Source: Mesorhizobium sp. Z1-4
Lineage (GTDB): Bacteria; Pseudomonadota; Alphaproteobacteria; Rhizobiales; Rhizobiaceae
Length of the DNA: 64,000 nucleotides
Assembly: GCF_004000235.1 (NCBI RefSeq)
Contig: NZ_RCIO01000001.1
Span: 992,001 to 1,056,000, forward strand
Direction: 5' to 3'
The translations under genes and the position numbers were made by a program. Below the pieces are notes generated by a model, which saw only the letters and a program-made list of their open reading frames with translations, was not told where the DNA came from and made no database searches. Shown here in pieces: positions 42,597 to 51,200 of the stretch (position 1 is the first letter of the stretch; each line of letters begins with the position of its first letter).

Positions 42597-43592
42597 ATGA
42601 CCACCAACCACCACAGACAGGAAGCGATCCAGCGCGGCGCGCGCATGTTGCGCACCGCGCTCGGCCCCGCCATTGCCCGGCTGCTCGAAGACCCGGCCGT
42701 GGTCGAGGTAATGTTGAACCCGGACGGTCGCCTTTGGGTGGACCGGCTGTCCGAAGGGCTTTCCGACACGGGCGAACGCCTGTCCGCCGCCGATGGCGAA
42801 CGCATCGTGCGGCTGGTCGCGCATCATGTCGGCGCAGAGGTTCATGCCCGCAGCCCCCGCGTCTCGGCAGAGCTGCCCGAGAGCGGGGAACGGTTCGAGG
42901 GCCTTTTGCCGCCCGTGGTCGCCGCGCCGGCCTTCGCCATCCGTAAACCTGCCGTCGCGGTGTTCACGCTCGACGACTATGTGGCCGCCGGCATCATGTC
43001 TGCCGATCAGGCGGAAACGCTGCGCGAAGCCGTCGCAGCCCGCGCCAATATCTTGGTGGCGGGCGGCACTTCCACCGGCAAGACCACGCTCACCAATGCC
43101 CTTTTGGCGGAGGTCGCCAAGGGCGCGGATCGTGTCGTCATCATCGAAGACACCCGCGAGCTGCAATGTGCCGCGCCCAATCTGGTGGCGCTGCGCACCA
43201 AGGATGGCGTCGCCAGCCTGTCGGACCTTGTGCGGTCCTCGCTGCGCCTGCGCCCCGACCGCATCCCGATTGGGGAGGTGCGCGGATCGGAAGCCCTCGA
43301 CCTGCTCAAAGCATGGGGCACGGGCCATCCCGGCGGGATCGGCACCATTCACGCCGGCACCGGCATCGGCGCGCTTCGTCGCCTTGAACAGCTCATCCAA
43401 GAGGCTGTCGTCACGGTCCCGCGTGCGCTGATCGCCGAGACTATCGACCTTGTTGCCGTCCTTTCCGGGCGCGGTTCCGCGCGCCGGCTGGCCGAGCTTG
43501 CCCGCGTCGAGGGGCTGGGGCCGGACGGCGACTACCGCATCACGCATCCCATCCCTTCGGCAATCCCCACCAGCACAGGAGAATCTTCATGA
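42597..43592 (+). CDS. trbB: Conjugal transfer ATPase TrbB (VirB11-like)
   Basis: 331 residues. Hexameric secretion ATPase: N-terminal domain, then Walker [11 protein letters not shown] (about 152-161), Asp box [12 protein letters not shown], Walker B-like [16 protein letters not shown] and His box [11 protein letters not shown]. It powers pilus assembly and switches the channel to DNA transfer at the cytoplasmic face. First gene of the trb operon; its stop overlaps the trbC start (ATGA). Confidence 0.96.
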   Translation: MTTNHHRQEAIQRGARMLRTALGPAIARLLEDPAVVEVMLNPDGRLWVDRLSEGLSDTGERLSAADGERIVRLVAHHVGAEVHARSPRVSAELPESGERFEGLLPPVVAAPAFAIRKPAVAVFTLDDYVAAGIMSADQAETLREAVAARANILVAGGTSTGKTTLTNALLAEVAKGADRVVIIEDTRELQCAAPNLVALRTKDGVASLSDLVRSSLRLRPDRIPIGEVRGSEALDLLKAWGTGHPGGIGTIHAGTGIGALRRLEQLIQEAVVTVPRALIAETIDLVAVLSGRGSARRLAELARVEGLGPDGDYRITHPIPSAIPTSTGESS

Positions 43593-43921
43593 TCCGCACC
43601 CTTACGCGCGGCTATCGCTTCGCCACGACCGCCGCATCTGCCCTTGCCATCAGCCTCATGCTTGCCCCGGCCGCCCATGCGTCCGGTTCGTCGATGCCAT
43701 GGGAACAGCCCTTGCAGCAAATCCTCCAGTCCATCGAGGGGCCGGTCGCCAAGATCATCGCCGTCATCATCATCATCGTGACGGGCCTGACCCTCGCGTT
43801 CGGCGATACCAGCGGCGGCTTCCGTCGCCTGATCCAGATCGTTTTCGGCCTGTCCATCGCGTTCGCCGCATCGAGCTTCTTCCTGTCTTTCTTCTCGTTC
43901 GGCGGCGGGGCGCTCGTTTGA
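43589..43921 (+). CDS. trbC: Pilin TrbC (VirB2-like)
   Basis: 110 residues. Signal peptide (FATTAASALAISLMLAPAAHA) followed by two hydrophobic helices (AKIIAVIIIIVTGLTLAF and IVFGLSIAFAASSFFLSFFSF), the pilin plan. SSMPWEQPLQQILQSIEG is typical of the mature start. TrbC is trimmed by the TraF peptidase and, in RP4, cyclised. Start overlaps trbB; stop shares one base with the trbD start. Confidence 0.93.
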   Translation: MIRTLTRGYRFATTAASALAISLMLAPAAHASGSSMPWEQPLQQILQSIEGPVAKIIAVIIIIVTGLTLAFGDTSGGFRRLIQIVFGLSIAFAASSFFLSFFSFGGGALV

Positions 43922-44202
43922 TGGCGGGCGGCCTCGAACTGCTCGACGCGGTGCCGGGCTTCACGGTCCCGGTCCACCGGGCGCTGACCGAGCATATTTT
44001 GCTCGGCGGCGCACCGCGCTCCATCGCCATCATGAACGGAACGCTGGCCGGAGCCGTGGGCCTCGGTTTGCGCCTCTGGCTGGTCGGCATCGCCATTTGG
44101 GCAATCGGCCATTTCGCAGCCGTATGGGCGGCGAAGCGCGATCCCCAATTCGTCGAGGTCGGGCGTAGGCATCTGCGCGTCCCCGGCCATCTGGCGGTGT
44201 GA
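43921..44202 (+). CDS. trbD: Inner-membrane protein TrbD (VirB3-like)
   Basis: 93 residues from ATG 43921. LDAVPGFTVPVHRALTEHILLGGAPR is the VirB3-type opening, followed by hydrophobic segments (IAIMNGTLAGAVGLGLRLWL; GIAIWAIGHFAAVWAA) and AKRDPQFVEVGRRHL. A small inner-membrane part of the mating channel that works with TrbE. Confidence 0.93.
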   Translation: MAGGLELLDAVPGFTVPVHRALTEHILLGGAPRSIAIMNGTLAGAVGLGLRLWLVGIAIWAIGHFAAVWAAKRDPQFVEVGRRHLRVPGHLAV

Positions 44203-44212
44203 GGGCGCGGCC

Positions 44213-46705
44213 ATGATGAACCTTTCCGAATATCGCCGCACCGCCGCCCGGCTCGCCGACTATTTGCCATGGGCCGCATTGCTCGGCTCCGGCGTCGTCT
44301 TGAACAAGGACGGCAGTTTTCAGAGGACCGCGAAGTTTCGCGGTCCCGATCTGGATTCCGCCGTCGCGGCCGAGCTGGTCGCCGTCGCCGGCCGCATCAA
44401 TAACGCCGTGCGCCGCCTCGGCTCCGGCTGGAGCATCTTTGTTGAGGCGCAGCGCAGCGAGGCCGCGACCTATCCCGACAGCACCTTTCCCGATGCGGCA
44501 TCGGCGCTGGTCGATGCCGAGCGCAAAGCCGGGTTCGAGGAAGCAGGCACGCATTTCGTGTCGGGCTATTTCCTGACCTTCCTCTGGCTGCCCCCGGCCG
44601 AGGAAGCCGCCCGCGCCGAAACATGGCTCTACGAGGGCCGCGAGAAAACCGGCGTGGACCCGTGGGAGCTGCTGCGCGGCTTCATCGACCGCACCGACCG
44701 CGTGCTGGCTTTGCTCGACGGCTTCATGCCCGAGTGCCGTTGGATGGATGATGGCGCGACGCTGACCTATCTCCACTCCACCATCTCGACCAACCGGCAT
44801 CGCGTGCGCGTGCCCGAGGTGCCCATGCACCTCGATGCGCTGCTCGCCGACCAGCCCTTGACCGGCGGGCTGGAGCCGCGCCTTGGGACCAAGCATCTGC
44901 GCGTGCTGACCATCGTGGGATTCCCGACCGCGACGACGCCGGGCCTGCTCGACGAAATGAACCGCCTGCCGTTCCCCTACAGGTGGAGCACGCGCGCGAT
45001 CCTGCTCGACAAGACCGACGCGACGCGGCTGCTGACCCGCATCCGCCGCCAATGGTTTGCGAAGCGCAAGAGCATCGCCGCGATCTTGAAAGAGGTGATG
45101 ACCAACGAGGCGTCCGCGCTGGTGGACACCGACGCGGCCAACAAGGCGCTCGACGCCGACATGGCCTTGCAGGAACTCGGCGCGGACGTGGCGGGCATGG
45201 CCTATGTCACGGCCACCGTCACCGTATGGGATGCCGACCCGCGCCTAGCCGACGAGAAGCTGCGCCTGGTCGAGAAGATCGTTCAGGGGCGCGACTTCAC
45301 CGCCATGCCCGAGAGCGTCAACGCGGTTGACGCATGGCTCGGCAGCCTGCCCGGACACGCCTACGCCAATGTCCGCCAGCCGCCCATCAGCACATTGAAT
45401 CTCGCCCACATGATCCCGCTGTCGGCGGTGTGGGCGGGGCCGGAACGGGACGAGCATTTCGGTGCGCCCCCTCTGCTCTTTGGAAAGACCGAAGGCTCAA
45501 CCCCGTTCCGGTTGTCTTTGCATGTCGGCGACGTAGGGCACACCCTTGTCGTCGGCCCCACGGGCGCGGGCAAGAGCGTGCTGCTCGCCCTTATGGCCTT
45601 GCAGTTCCGGCGCTACGCCGGATCGCAGGTCTTCGCCTTCGACTTCGGCGGCAGCATCCGCGCCGCCGCGCTCGCCATGGGCGGCGACTGGCACGACCTT
45701 GGTGGCGGGCTGACAGAAGGGGCCGAGGCGTCCGTCTCGCTCCAGCCGCTCGCCCGCATCCACGACACCTATGAACGCGCATGGGCGGCGGACTGGATCG
45801 CCGCCATCCTCATGCGGGAAGGCATCGCCATCACGCCCGAGGTCAAAGAGTATCTTTGGACGGCGCTGACTTCGCTGGCCTCGGCCCCGGTCGAGGAACG
45901 CACCATCACCGGCCTTGCGGTGCTGCTGCAATCCAACGATCTGAAACAGGCGCTCCGGCCGTTCTGCGTCGGCGGTGCCTATGGCCGGCTGCTCGACGCC
46001 GAAGCCGAACATCTCGGCTCGGCGGATGTGCAGGCGTTCGAGATCGAGGGCCTTGTCGGGACTGGAGCGGCCCCGGCCGTGCTGTCCTACCTGTTCCACC
46101 GCATCGGCGACCGGCTCGACGGGCGGCCGACGCTTCTCATCATAGATGAAGGCTGGCTTGCGCTGGACGACGAGGGTTTCGCCGGCCAGCTCCGCGAATG
46201 GCTGAAAACGCTCCGCAAAAAGAACGCCAGCGTCATCTTCGCCACGCAAAGCCTGTCCGACATTGACGGCAGCAACATCGCGCCCGCGATCATCGAGAGC
46301 TGCCCGACGCGGCTTCTGCTGCCGAACGAGCGCGCCATCGAGCCGCAGATTACCGAGATTTACCGGCGTTTCGGGTTGAATGACCGGCAGATCGAAATCC
46401 TCGCACGGGCCACGCCCAAGCGCGACTACTACTGCCAGTCGAGGCGCGGCAATCGCCTGTTCGAGCTTGGCCTGTCCGAAATCGGCCTCGCGCTCTGCGC
46501 CGCATCCGCCAAATCCGACCAGACGCTCATTGCACAGATCGTCGCCGAACACGGCCGCGACGGCTTCCTCGCCGCATGGCTACGCGCGCGCGGCGTCGAG
46601 TGGGCGGCCGAGCTGATCCCCAACCTCACCAATCTTGCCGACCGGCCGGAATCCGCCGCGCCGGCCCGGCTCGATACCCACCCCACACAGGAGATTCTTC
46701 CATGA
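44213..46705 (+). CDS. trbE: Transfer ATPase TrbE (VirB4/CagE)
   Basis: 830 residues, full length. CagE/TrbE domain in the N-terminal half, then Walker A VVGPTGAGKSVLLALM (about 446-461) and Walker B TLLIIDEGWLALDD, followed by RKKNASVIFATQSLSD. The largest channel ATPase, at the cytoplasmic side of the inner membrane. The stop overlaps the trbJ start (ATGA). Confidence 0.96.
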   Translation: MMNLSEYRRTAARLADYLPWAALLGSGVVLNKDGSFQRTAKFRGPDLDSAVAAELVAVAGRINNAVRRLGSGWSIFVEAQRSEAATYPDSTFPDAASALVDAERKAGFEEAGTHFVSGYFLTFLWLPPAEEAARAETWLYEGREKTGVDPWELLRGFIDRTDRVLALLDGFMPECRWMDDGATLTYLHSTISTNRHRVRVPEVPMHLDALLADQPLTGGLEPRLGTKHLRVLTIVGFPTATTPGLLDEMNRLPFPYRWSTRAILLDKTDATRLLTRIRRQWFAKRKSIAAILKEVMTNEASALVDTDAANKALDADMALQELGADVAGMAYVTATVTVWDADPRLADEKLRLVEKIVQGRDFTAMPESVNAVDAWLGSLPGHAYANVRQPPISTLNLAHMIPLSAVWAGPERDEHFGAPPLLFGKTEGSTPFRLSLHVGDVGHTLVVGPTGAGKSVLLALMALQFRRYAGSQVFAFDFGGSIRAAALAMGGDWHDLGGGLTEGAEASVSLQPLARIHDTYERAWAADWIAAILMREGIAITPEVKEYLWTALTSLASAPVEERTITGLAVLLQSNDLKQALRPFCVGGAYGRLLDAEAEHLGSADVQAFEIEGLVGTGAAPAVLSYLFHRIGDRLDGRPTLLIIDEGWLALDDEGFAGQLREWLKTLRKKNASVIFATQSLSDIDGSNIAPAIIESCPTRLLLPNERAIEPQITEIYRRFGLNDRQIEILARATPKRDYYCQSRRGNRLFELGLSEIGLALCAASAKSDQTLIAQIVAEHGRDGFLAAWLRARGVEWAAELIPNLTNLADRPESAAPARLDTHPTQEILP

Positions 46706-47478
46706 CCTATCCCAAGTTTGTCGGGGCTTCGGCCCTCGCGCTGGCGCTCGCAGTGCCCGTCGCGCTGTCGCCCATGCTGGCAAGCCCGGCCCATGCGCAA
46801 TTCGGTTTCGGCCGGATCGTCTATGACCCGAGCAACTACGCGCAAAACCTGCTCACGGCAGCGCGCACGCTGGAGCAGATCAACAACCAGATCACCAGCC
46901 TCCAGAACGAGGCGCAGATGCTCATCAATCAGGCCCGCAATCTGGCGAGCCTGCCGTATTCGTCGCTCCAGCAGCTCCAGCAGAACGTGAGCCGGACGCA
47001 GCAGCTTCTTAGCCAAGCGCAGAACATCGCGTTCGAGGTCGGGCAGATCGACCAAGCGTTTCAACAGCAATACGGCAACGTCTCGCTTTCGACGACCGAC
47101 GCCCAGCTTGTCGCCGATGCGCGCAGCCGGTGGGAGAACACGGTCGGCGGCTTGCAGGACGCAATGCGCGTGCAGGCGGGTGCGGTCGGCAACATCGACA
47201 GCAACCGCGCCGAGATGGCCGCGCTTGTCGGCCAGAGCCAAGGCGCGACCGGCGCGCTGCAAGCCACGCAGGCCGGCAACCAGCTTCTCGCGCTCCAGTC
47301 ACAGCAGCTTTCCGATCTGATCGCGGTCATCTCGGCGAACGGCCGCGCCGACGCGCTGACCGAAGCCGAGCGCGCGACCGCCGCCGAACAGGGCCGCATC
47401 CAGCGCGAGCGTTTCCTGACGCCCGGCAGCGGCTATCAGCCGGGTAACGCGCAGATGTTCAACAACGGCAACAACTGA
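46702..47478 (+). CDS. trbJ: Transfer protein TrbJ (VirB5-like)
   Basis: 258 residues from ATG 46702, overlapping the trbE stop and preceded by CACACAGGAG. Signal peptide (VGASALALALAVPVALSPML then ASPAHA). The mature part is helical and Gln-rich, with FGFGRIVYDPSNYAQNLLTA and NQITSLQNEAQMLINQARNL, characteristic of TrbJ. A periplasmic or pilus-tip protein; in RP4 it also contributes to entry exclusion. Confidence 0.94.
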   Translation: MTYPKFVGASALALALAVPVALSPMLASPAHAQFGFGRIVYDPSNYAQNLLTAARTLEQINNQITSLQNEAQMLINQARNLASLPYSSLQQLQQNVSRTQQLLSQAQNIAFEVGQIDQAFQQQYGNVSLSTTDAQLVADARSRWENTVGGLQDAMRVQAGAVGNIDSNRAEMAALVGQSQGATGALQATQAGNQLLALQSQQLSDLIAVISANGRADALTEAERATAAEQGRIQRERFLTPGSGYQPGNAQMFNNGNN

Positions 47479-47492
47479 CCGGGAGGCTCGCC

Positions 47493-47759
47493 ATGGACGG
47501 CAAGATGCTGGTCCGGCTCGGGGCCGTGGTGTTCGTTGCGATTGCCTTGACAGTGACCGCAATCGACATGACGCGGAAGGACGAGCCTTCCGCGTCACGG
47601 CCGGCATCGGCCCTCCAGCCCCCGGCCGATCCCCTGCGCGAAACCCTGCGCCGTTGCCAGCAACTCGGCGAGGCGGCGGCGAGCGACACCGACTGCCTCG
47701 CCGCATGGGCTGAATCCCGCGACCGCTTCCTCGGCCGTGACCGCAGCGAGGCGCGCTGA
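47493..47759 (+). CDS. trbK: Putative entry exclusion protein TrbK (TrbK-alt)
   Basis: 88 residues. One N-terminal membrane segment (LVRLGAVVFVAIALTVTAI), a Pro/Ala linker, then LRRCQQLGEAAASDTDCLAAWAESRDRF with two Cys, the TrbK-alt pattern. It lies between trbJ and trbL, as in other alphaproteobacterial ICEs. It likely blocks redundant uptake of the same element. Confidence 0.88.
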   Translation: MDGKMLVRLGAVVFVAIALTVTAIDMTRKDEPSASRPASALQPPADPLRETLRRCQQLGEAAASDTDCLAAWAESRDRFLGRDRSEAR

Positions 47760-47761
47760 CC

Positions 47762-49117
47762 ATGGGAAACACGGGCGTCATCGACAATTTCCTCGGCGTA
47801 TTCACGCGCTACATCGACAGCGGGTTCGGGCTGTTGTCTGGCGAAGTCGCCTTCATCGCTACCACCCTGATCGTCATCGACGTGACGCTTGCCGCGCTCT
47901 TTTGGGCATGGGGCGCAGATGACGACATCATCGCTCGGCTGGTGAAGAAGACCCTTTTCGTGGGCGTCTTCGCCTACATCATCGGCAATTGGAACAACCT
48001 CGCCCGGATCGTCTTCGAGAGCTTCGCCGGCCTCGGTCTCATGGCGTCGGGCACCGGCTTTTCTGTCACCGGTCTGACGCGGCCGGGCCGCGTAGCGCAG
48101 ACCGGCCTCGACGCCGGCCGCCCGCTGCTCGACTCCATTTCCGACCTGATGGGCTGGATCGCCTTCTTCGAGAACTTCATCCAGATCGCGTGCCTGCTGT
48201 TCGCATGGGCGCTCGTGGTGTTGGCCTTCTTCATCCTCGCCATCCAGCTTTTCGTGACCCTCATCGAGTTCAAGCTGACCACGCTTGCCGGCTTCGTCCT
48301 CATCCCCTTCGGCCTGTTCGGCAAGACCGCCTTCATGGCCGAGAAGGTCTTGGGCAACGTGGTGTCCTCCGGCATCAAGGTTCTGGTGCTCGCCGTCATC
48401 ATCGGTATCGGCAGCACCTTGTTTTCGCAATTCACGGCCGGTTTCGGCGGGGCGACCCCGACCATCGACGACGCCATGGCGATTGTGCTGGCAGCTCTGT
48501 CGCTGCTCGGCCTCGGCATCTTCGGCCCCGGCATAGCAAACGGCATCGTTTCGGGCGGCCCGCAGCTCGGCGCGGGTGCTGCCGTGGGAACCGGGCTTGC
48601 GGTCGCAGGTGCAGCCGTCGCCGCTGGCGGCGGGGCCATGCTCGCCGCCAAAGGTGGTGCCGCTGCCCTGTCCGGCGGGGCCGCGGCCGTCCGCGGCGGC
48701 GCGGCCACCGCGGGCGCGGCGACCGCCGCCTATAGCGTCGGATCGCTTGGCCAGTCCGGCGCGGCAGGCGTCGCCTCCGGTCTCGGCGGCGTCGGCCGCG
48801 CAGCAGGTTCGGCCGCCATCTCACCCCTCAAACGCGCCGCCGCGCGGGCCAGCGAATCCGTCAAATCCAGCTTCTCCGAAGGTTCGAAGGCCGGATTCGG
48901 CGCAAGCGGCGGCAGCTCCACCATGGGAACGGTCGGCGGGAGCGATGCTGCGCCCGCATCGCCGGCACCATCCGCCGGTCCTCCGGCCTGGGCGCAGCGC
49001 ATGCAGCGTTCGCAAGCCCTCAACCACGGCACGACCATGGCCGCCCATGCGGTGCGCTCCGGCGACAGCCACGGCTCCGGTTCCTCCATCAATCTTTCCG
49101 AAAGTGACCGCTCATGA
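47762..49117 (+). CDS. trbL: Inner-membrane channel protein TrbL (VirB6-like)
   Basis: 451 residues. The first 250 carry several hydrophobic helices (FIATTLIVIDVTLAALFWAW; LFAWALVVLAFFILAIQLFV). TTLAGFVLIPFGLFGKTAFMAEKVLG is a strong TrbL mark. The C-terminal 190 are Gly/Ala/Ser-rich and probably unstructured, as usual. It forms the inner-membrane pore for DNA. The stop overlaps trbF. Confidence 0.95.
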   Translation: MGNTGVIDNFLGVFTRYIDSGFGLLSGEVAFIATTLIVIDVTLAALFWAWGADDDIIARLVKKTLFVGVFAYIIGNWNNLARIVFESFAGLGLMASGTGFSVTGLTRPGRVAQTGLDAGRPLLDSISDLMGWIAFFENFIQIACLLFAWALVVLAFFILAIQLFVTLIEFKLTTLAGFVLIPFGLFGKTAFMAEKVLGNVVSSGIKVLVLAVIIGIGSTLFSQFTAGFGGATPTIDDAMAIVLAALSLLGLGIFGPGIANGIVSGGPQLGAGAAVGTGLAVAGAAVAAGGGAMLAAKGGAAALSGGAAAVRGGAATAGAATAAYSVGSLGQSGAAGVASGLGGVGRAAGSAAISPLKRAAARASESVKSSFSEGSKAGFGASGGSSTMGTVGGSDAAPASPAPSAGPPAWAQRMQRSQALNHGTTMAAHAVRSGDSHGSGSSINLSESDRS

Positions 49118-49803
49118 GCATCTTCAAACGACCAGCAACTCATTACGGCAAGACGCCGGAACCCGAGACGCCTTATCAGCGCGCCGCGCAAGTGTGGGAC
49201 GAGCGTATCGGCTCGGCCCGCGTGCAGGCGCGGAACTGGCGGCTCATGGCCTTCGGCTCGCTGATCCTCTCGGCCGGCTTCGCCTCTGCGCTGGTCTGGC
49301 AGTCCGCGCGTGGGACCGTGGTGCCTTGGGTCGTGCAGGTGGACAATCTCGGTCAGGCGCAGACCGTCGCGCCAGCCAATGCCGACTATCGCCCGACCGA
49401 TCCGCAGATTGCTTTCCATCTCGGCCGCTTCATCGAACAGGTCCGCGCGATCCCGGCCGACGCGATCATCGTCCGCCAGAACTGGCTTCGCGCCTATGAA
49501 TGGACCACGGATCGCGGCGCGGCGGCATTGAACGATTACGCCCGCGCCAATGACCCTTTCACCAAGGTCGGCCGCCAACAGGTCGCCGTCGAGGTGTCCA
49601 GCGTCATCCGGGCCTCGCCCAACAGCTTCCGCGTCGCGTGGACGGAAAGGCATTTCGAGAACGGCCAGCTTTCCACCACGGAACGATGGACGGCCATCCT
49701 CACTATCGTCATCCAGCCGCCGCGCGACGCCGAGCGCCTGCGCGCCAATCCGCTGGGAATCTACGTCAATGCAATTTCGTGGTCGCGGGAGATGAGCCAA
49801 TGA
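49114..49803 (+). CDS. trbF: Transfer protein TrbF (VirB8-like)
   Basis: 229 residues. Cytoplasmic start with RPATHYGKTPEPETPYQRAA, one membrane helix (MAFGSLILSAGFASALVW), then the periplasmic VirB8/NTF2-like domain (DPQIAFHLGRFIEQVRAIP; WTERHFENGQLSTTERWTA). A scaffold for channel assembly. The last bases give ATGA at 49800, the original coupled start of trbG, now cut off from most of its gene by an insertion. Confidence 0.94.
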   Translation: MSIFKRPATHYGKTPEPETPYQRAAQVWDERIGSARVQARNWRLMAFGSLILSAGFASALVWQSARGTVVPWVVQVDNLGQAQTVAPANADYRPTDPQIAFHLGRFIEQVRAIPADAIIVRQNWLRAYEWTTDRGAAALNDYARANDPFTKVGRQQVAVEVSSVIRASPNSFRVAWTERHFENGQLSTTERWTAILTIVIQPPRDAERLRANPLGIYVNAISWSREMSQ

Positions 49804-49808
49804 AAACG

Positions 49809-50186
49809 TCAGCTTGCATCAATCACCTCGCTGATCTTTCCCTTGGAGATCATGAAGAACGAGGTGCCCGCTATCTCGATCTTCTGCCCAGCCTTCCAGC
49901 CGTTGGGCAGGTCGGCCTTGACCTTGGCGCGATAGCCGATGCGCACCGCTGCACGGTCCTCAATGGCGATGCAGTCGAGAATTGTCTGTTCTCTTTCCGC
50001 AAACAATTCAACACCCTGTTCCGCCAACGCGCGAAATGCCTCAATCCCATGCGTCTCGTTCGTCACTTCTCCGTTCGATCTGTTGATAAACCGAACGTCG
50101 CCCGACAGGCAGTCGAGCATCGCCTGAACATTCATCGTGTTGTAGGCGTCGATATACCGGGCAACAATCGTCGGGACAGTATCCAT
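49809..50186 (-). CDS. SnoaL/NTF2-like protein inserted in the trb operon
   Basis: 125 residues, one SnoaL-like NTF2-fold domain: ARYIDAYNTMNVQAMLDCL, FINRSNGEVTNETHGIEAFR and AVRIGYRAKVKADLPNGWKAG. Such proteins act as isomerases, hydrolases or binding modules; the substrate cannot be told. GAGGAACTGACAGG precedes ATG 50186. It is on the opposite strand inside a tightly coupled operon, 6 bp after the trbF stop, and separates the trbG start codon from the trbG body. Its lower GC marks it as cargo. Confidence 0.8.
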   Translation of the reverse strand: MDTVPTIVARYIDAYNTMNVQAMLDCLSGDVRFINRSNGEVTNETHGIEAFRALAEQGVELFAEREQTILDCIAIEDRAAVRIGYRAKVKADLPNGWKAGQKIEIAGTSFFMISKGKISEVIDAS

Positions 50187-50237
50187 CCTGTCAGTTCCTC
50201 ACTACTAATCCTAAAGCCGCTATCGTATGCTATTTTT

Positions 50238-51200
50238 GTGACGGTCGTGGCAATCGCTTTGACCGGCTGCGCCACCAATCGGATGCCGCAATTCAGCTAT
50301 GACGCCAGCGTTCCGCCGCTGCCGACCGTGCAGGCGGCAGCAGTCGACAACACGCCCCGGCCGCTGCATGTGCCCCCGGCATGGACCGTGGCGCGGGGCG
50401 GTACGGCTGCCGGCACGCCGACCGGCCGCGTCGAGAACGCCAATGCAGCCGCCCGCGTCGAGCCGCGCCGCGAAGGCTACTACAACGCCATCCAGATATA
50501 TCCGTGGTCGGAAGGCGCGCTCTATCAGGTCTATGCCGCAGTCGGGCAGATCACGACGATCGCGCTGGAGCCGGGCGAGAGCCTGACCGGCGCGGGGCCA
50601 ATCGCGGCGGGCGACACCGCCCGCTGGATCATCGGCGACACGGAATCCGGTTCGGGCGCGAACCGCCGCGTCCATATCCTCGTGAAGCCGACGCGACCCG
50701 ACATCGCCACCAACCTTGTCGTCACCACCGACCGGCGCACCTACATGATCGAGCTGCGCGCCCGGGAATCGCTCTACATGCCCGCCGTCGCCTGGGCCTA
50801 TCCCGCGACGCCCGGCCAGCGCCGCACCGTTCCGACAGCCCCGATCATCCCCGCCGAGGCGGCGCGGAACTATCGCTACGCCTTGCAGGTGCAGGGCGAT
50901 AGCCCGCCATGGCGGCCCGTCTCCGTCTTCGACGATGGCCGCCGCGTCTATGTCGTCTTCCCGGCGGGGATCGTGCAGGGCGAGATGCCGCCCATCTTCG
51001 TGCTTGGCGCGAACGGCGAGCCGCAGATCGTCAACAGCCGAGTCCACCAGAACGTCCTGATCGTGGACCGCCTGTTCGGCGCGGCCGAGCTGCGCCTTGG
51101 CTCTGGCAGCCGCCAGCAGGTCGTCAGGATCGTCCGCACCAACCCGACGCAGGCCGCCGACGCGCAGCCCGCCAGCGCGACCGGAGGCTCCCCGTCATGA
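50238..51200 (+). CDS. trbG: Transfer lipoprotein TrbG (VirB9-like), 5' end interrupted
   Basis: 320 residues if started at GTG 50238, which leaves the lipobox ALTGC but no basic n-region and has no good ribosome site. The normal start seems to be ATG 49800 with AAA, continuing at AAG CCG CTA 50214, giving MKKPLSYAIFVTVVAIALTGC, an ideal lipoprotein signal. The 408 bp between carry the SnoaL-like gene. The frame from ATG 49800 stays open through the insert, so a 466-residue fusion with an internal signal is also possible. The body (YYNAIQIYPWSEGALYQVYA, RTYMIELRARESLYMPAVAW, NSRVHQNVLIVDRLFGAAEL) is normal TrbG, the outer-membrane collar protein. Confidence 0.85.
   Translation: MTVVAIALTGCATNRMPQFSYDASVPPLPTVQAAAVDNTPRPLHVPPAWTVARGGTAAGTPTGRVENANAAARVEPRREGYYNAIQIYPWSEGALYQVYAAVGQITTIALEPGESLTGAGPIAAGDTARWIIGDTESGSGANRRVHILVKPTRPDIATNLVVTTDRRTYMIELRARESLYMPAVAWAYPATPGQRRTVPTAPIIPAEAARNYRYALQVQGDSPPWRPVSVFDDGRRVYVVFPAGIVQGEMPPIFVLGANGEPQIVNSRVHQNVLIVDRLFGAAELRLGSGSRQQVVRIVRTNPTQAADAQPASATGGSPS

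Noticed and set aside
44030..48430. Long minus-strand frames opposite trbE, trbJ and trbL
   Set aside because: They mirror codon bias of the real trb genes, lack ribosome sites and show no domain.
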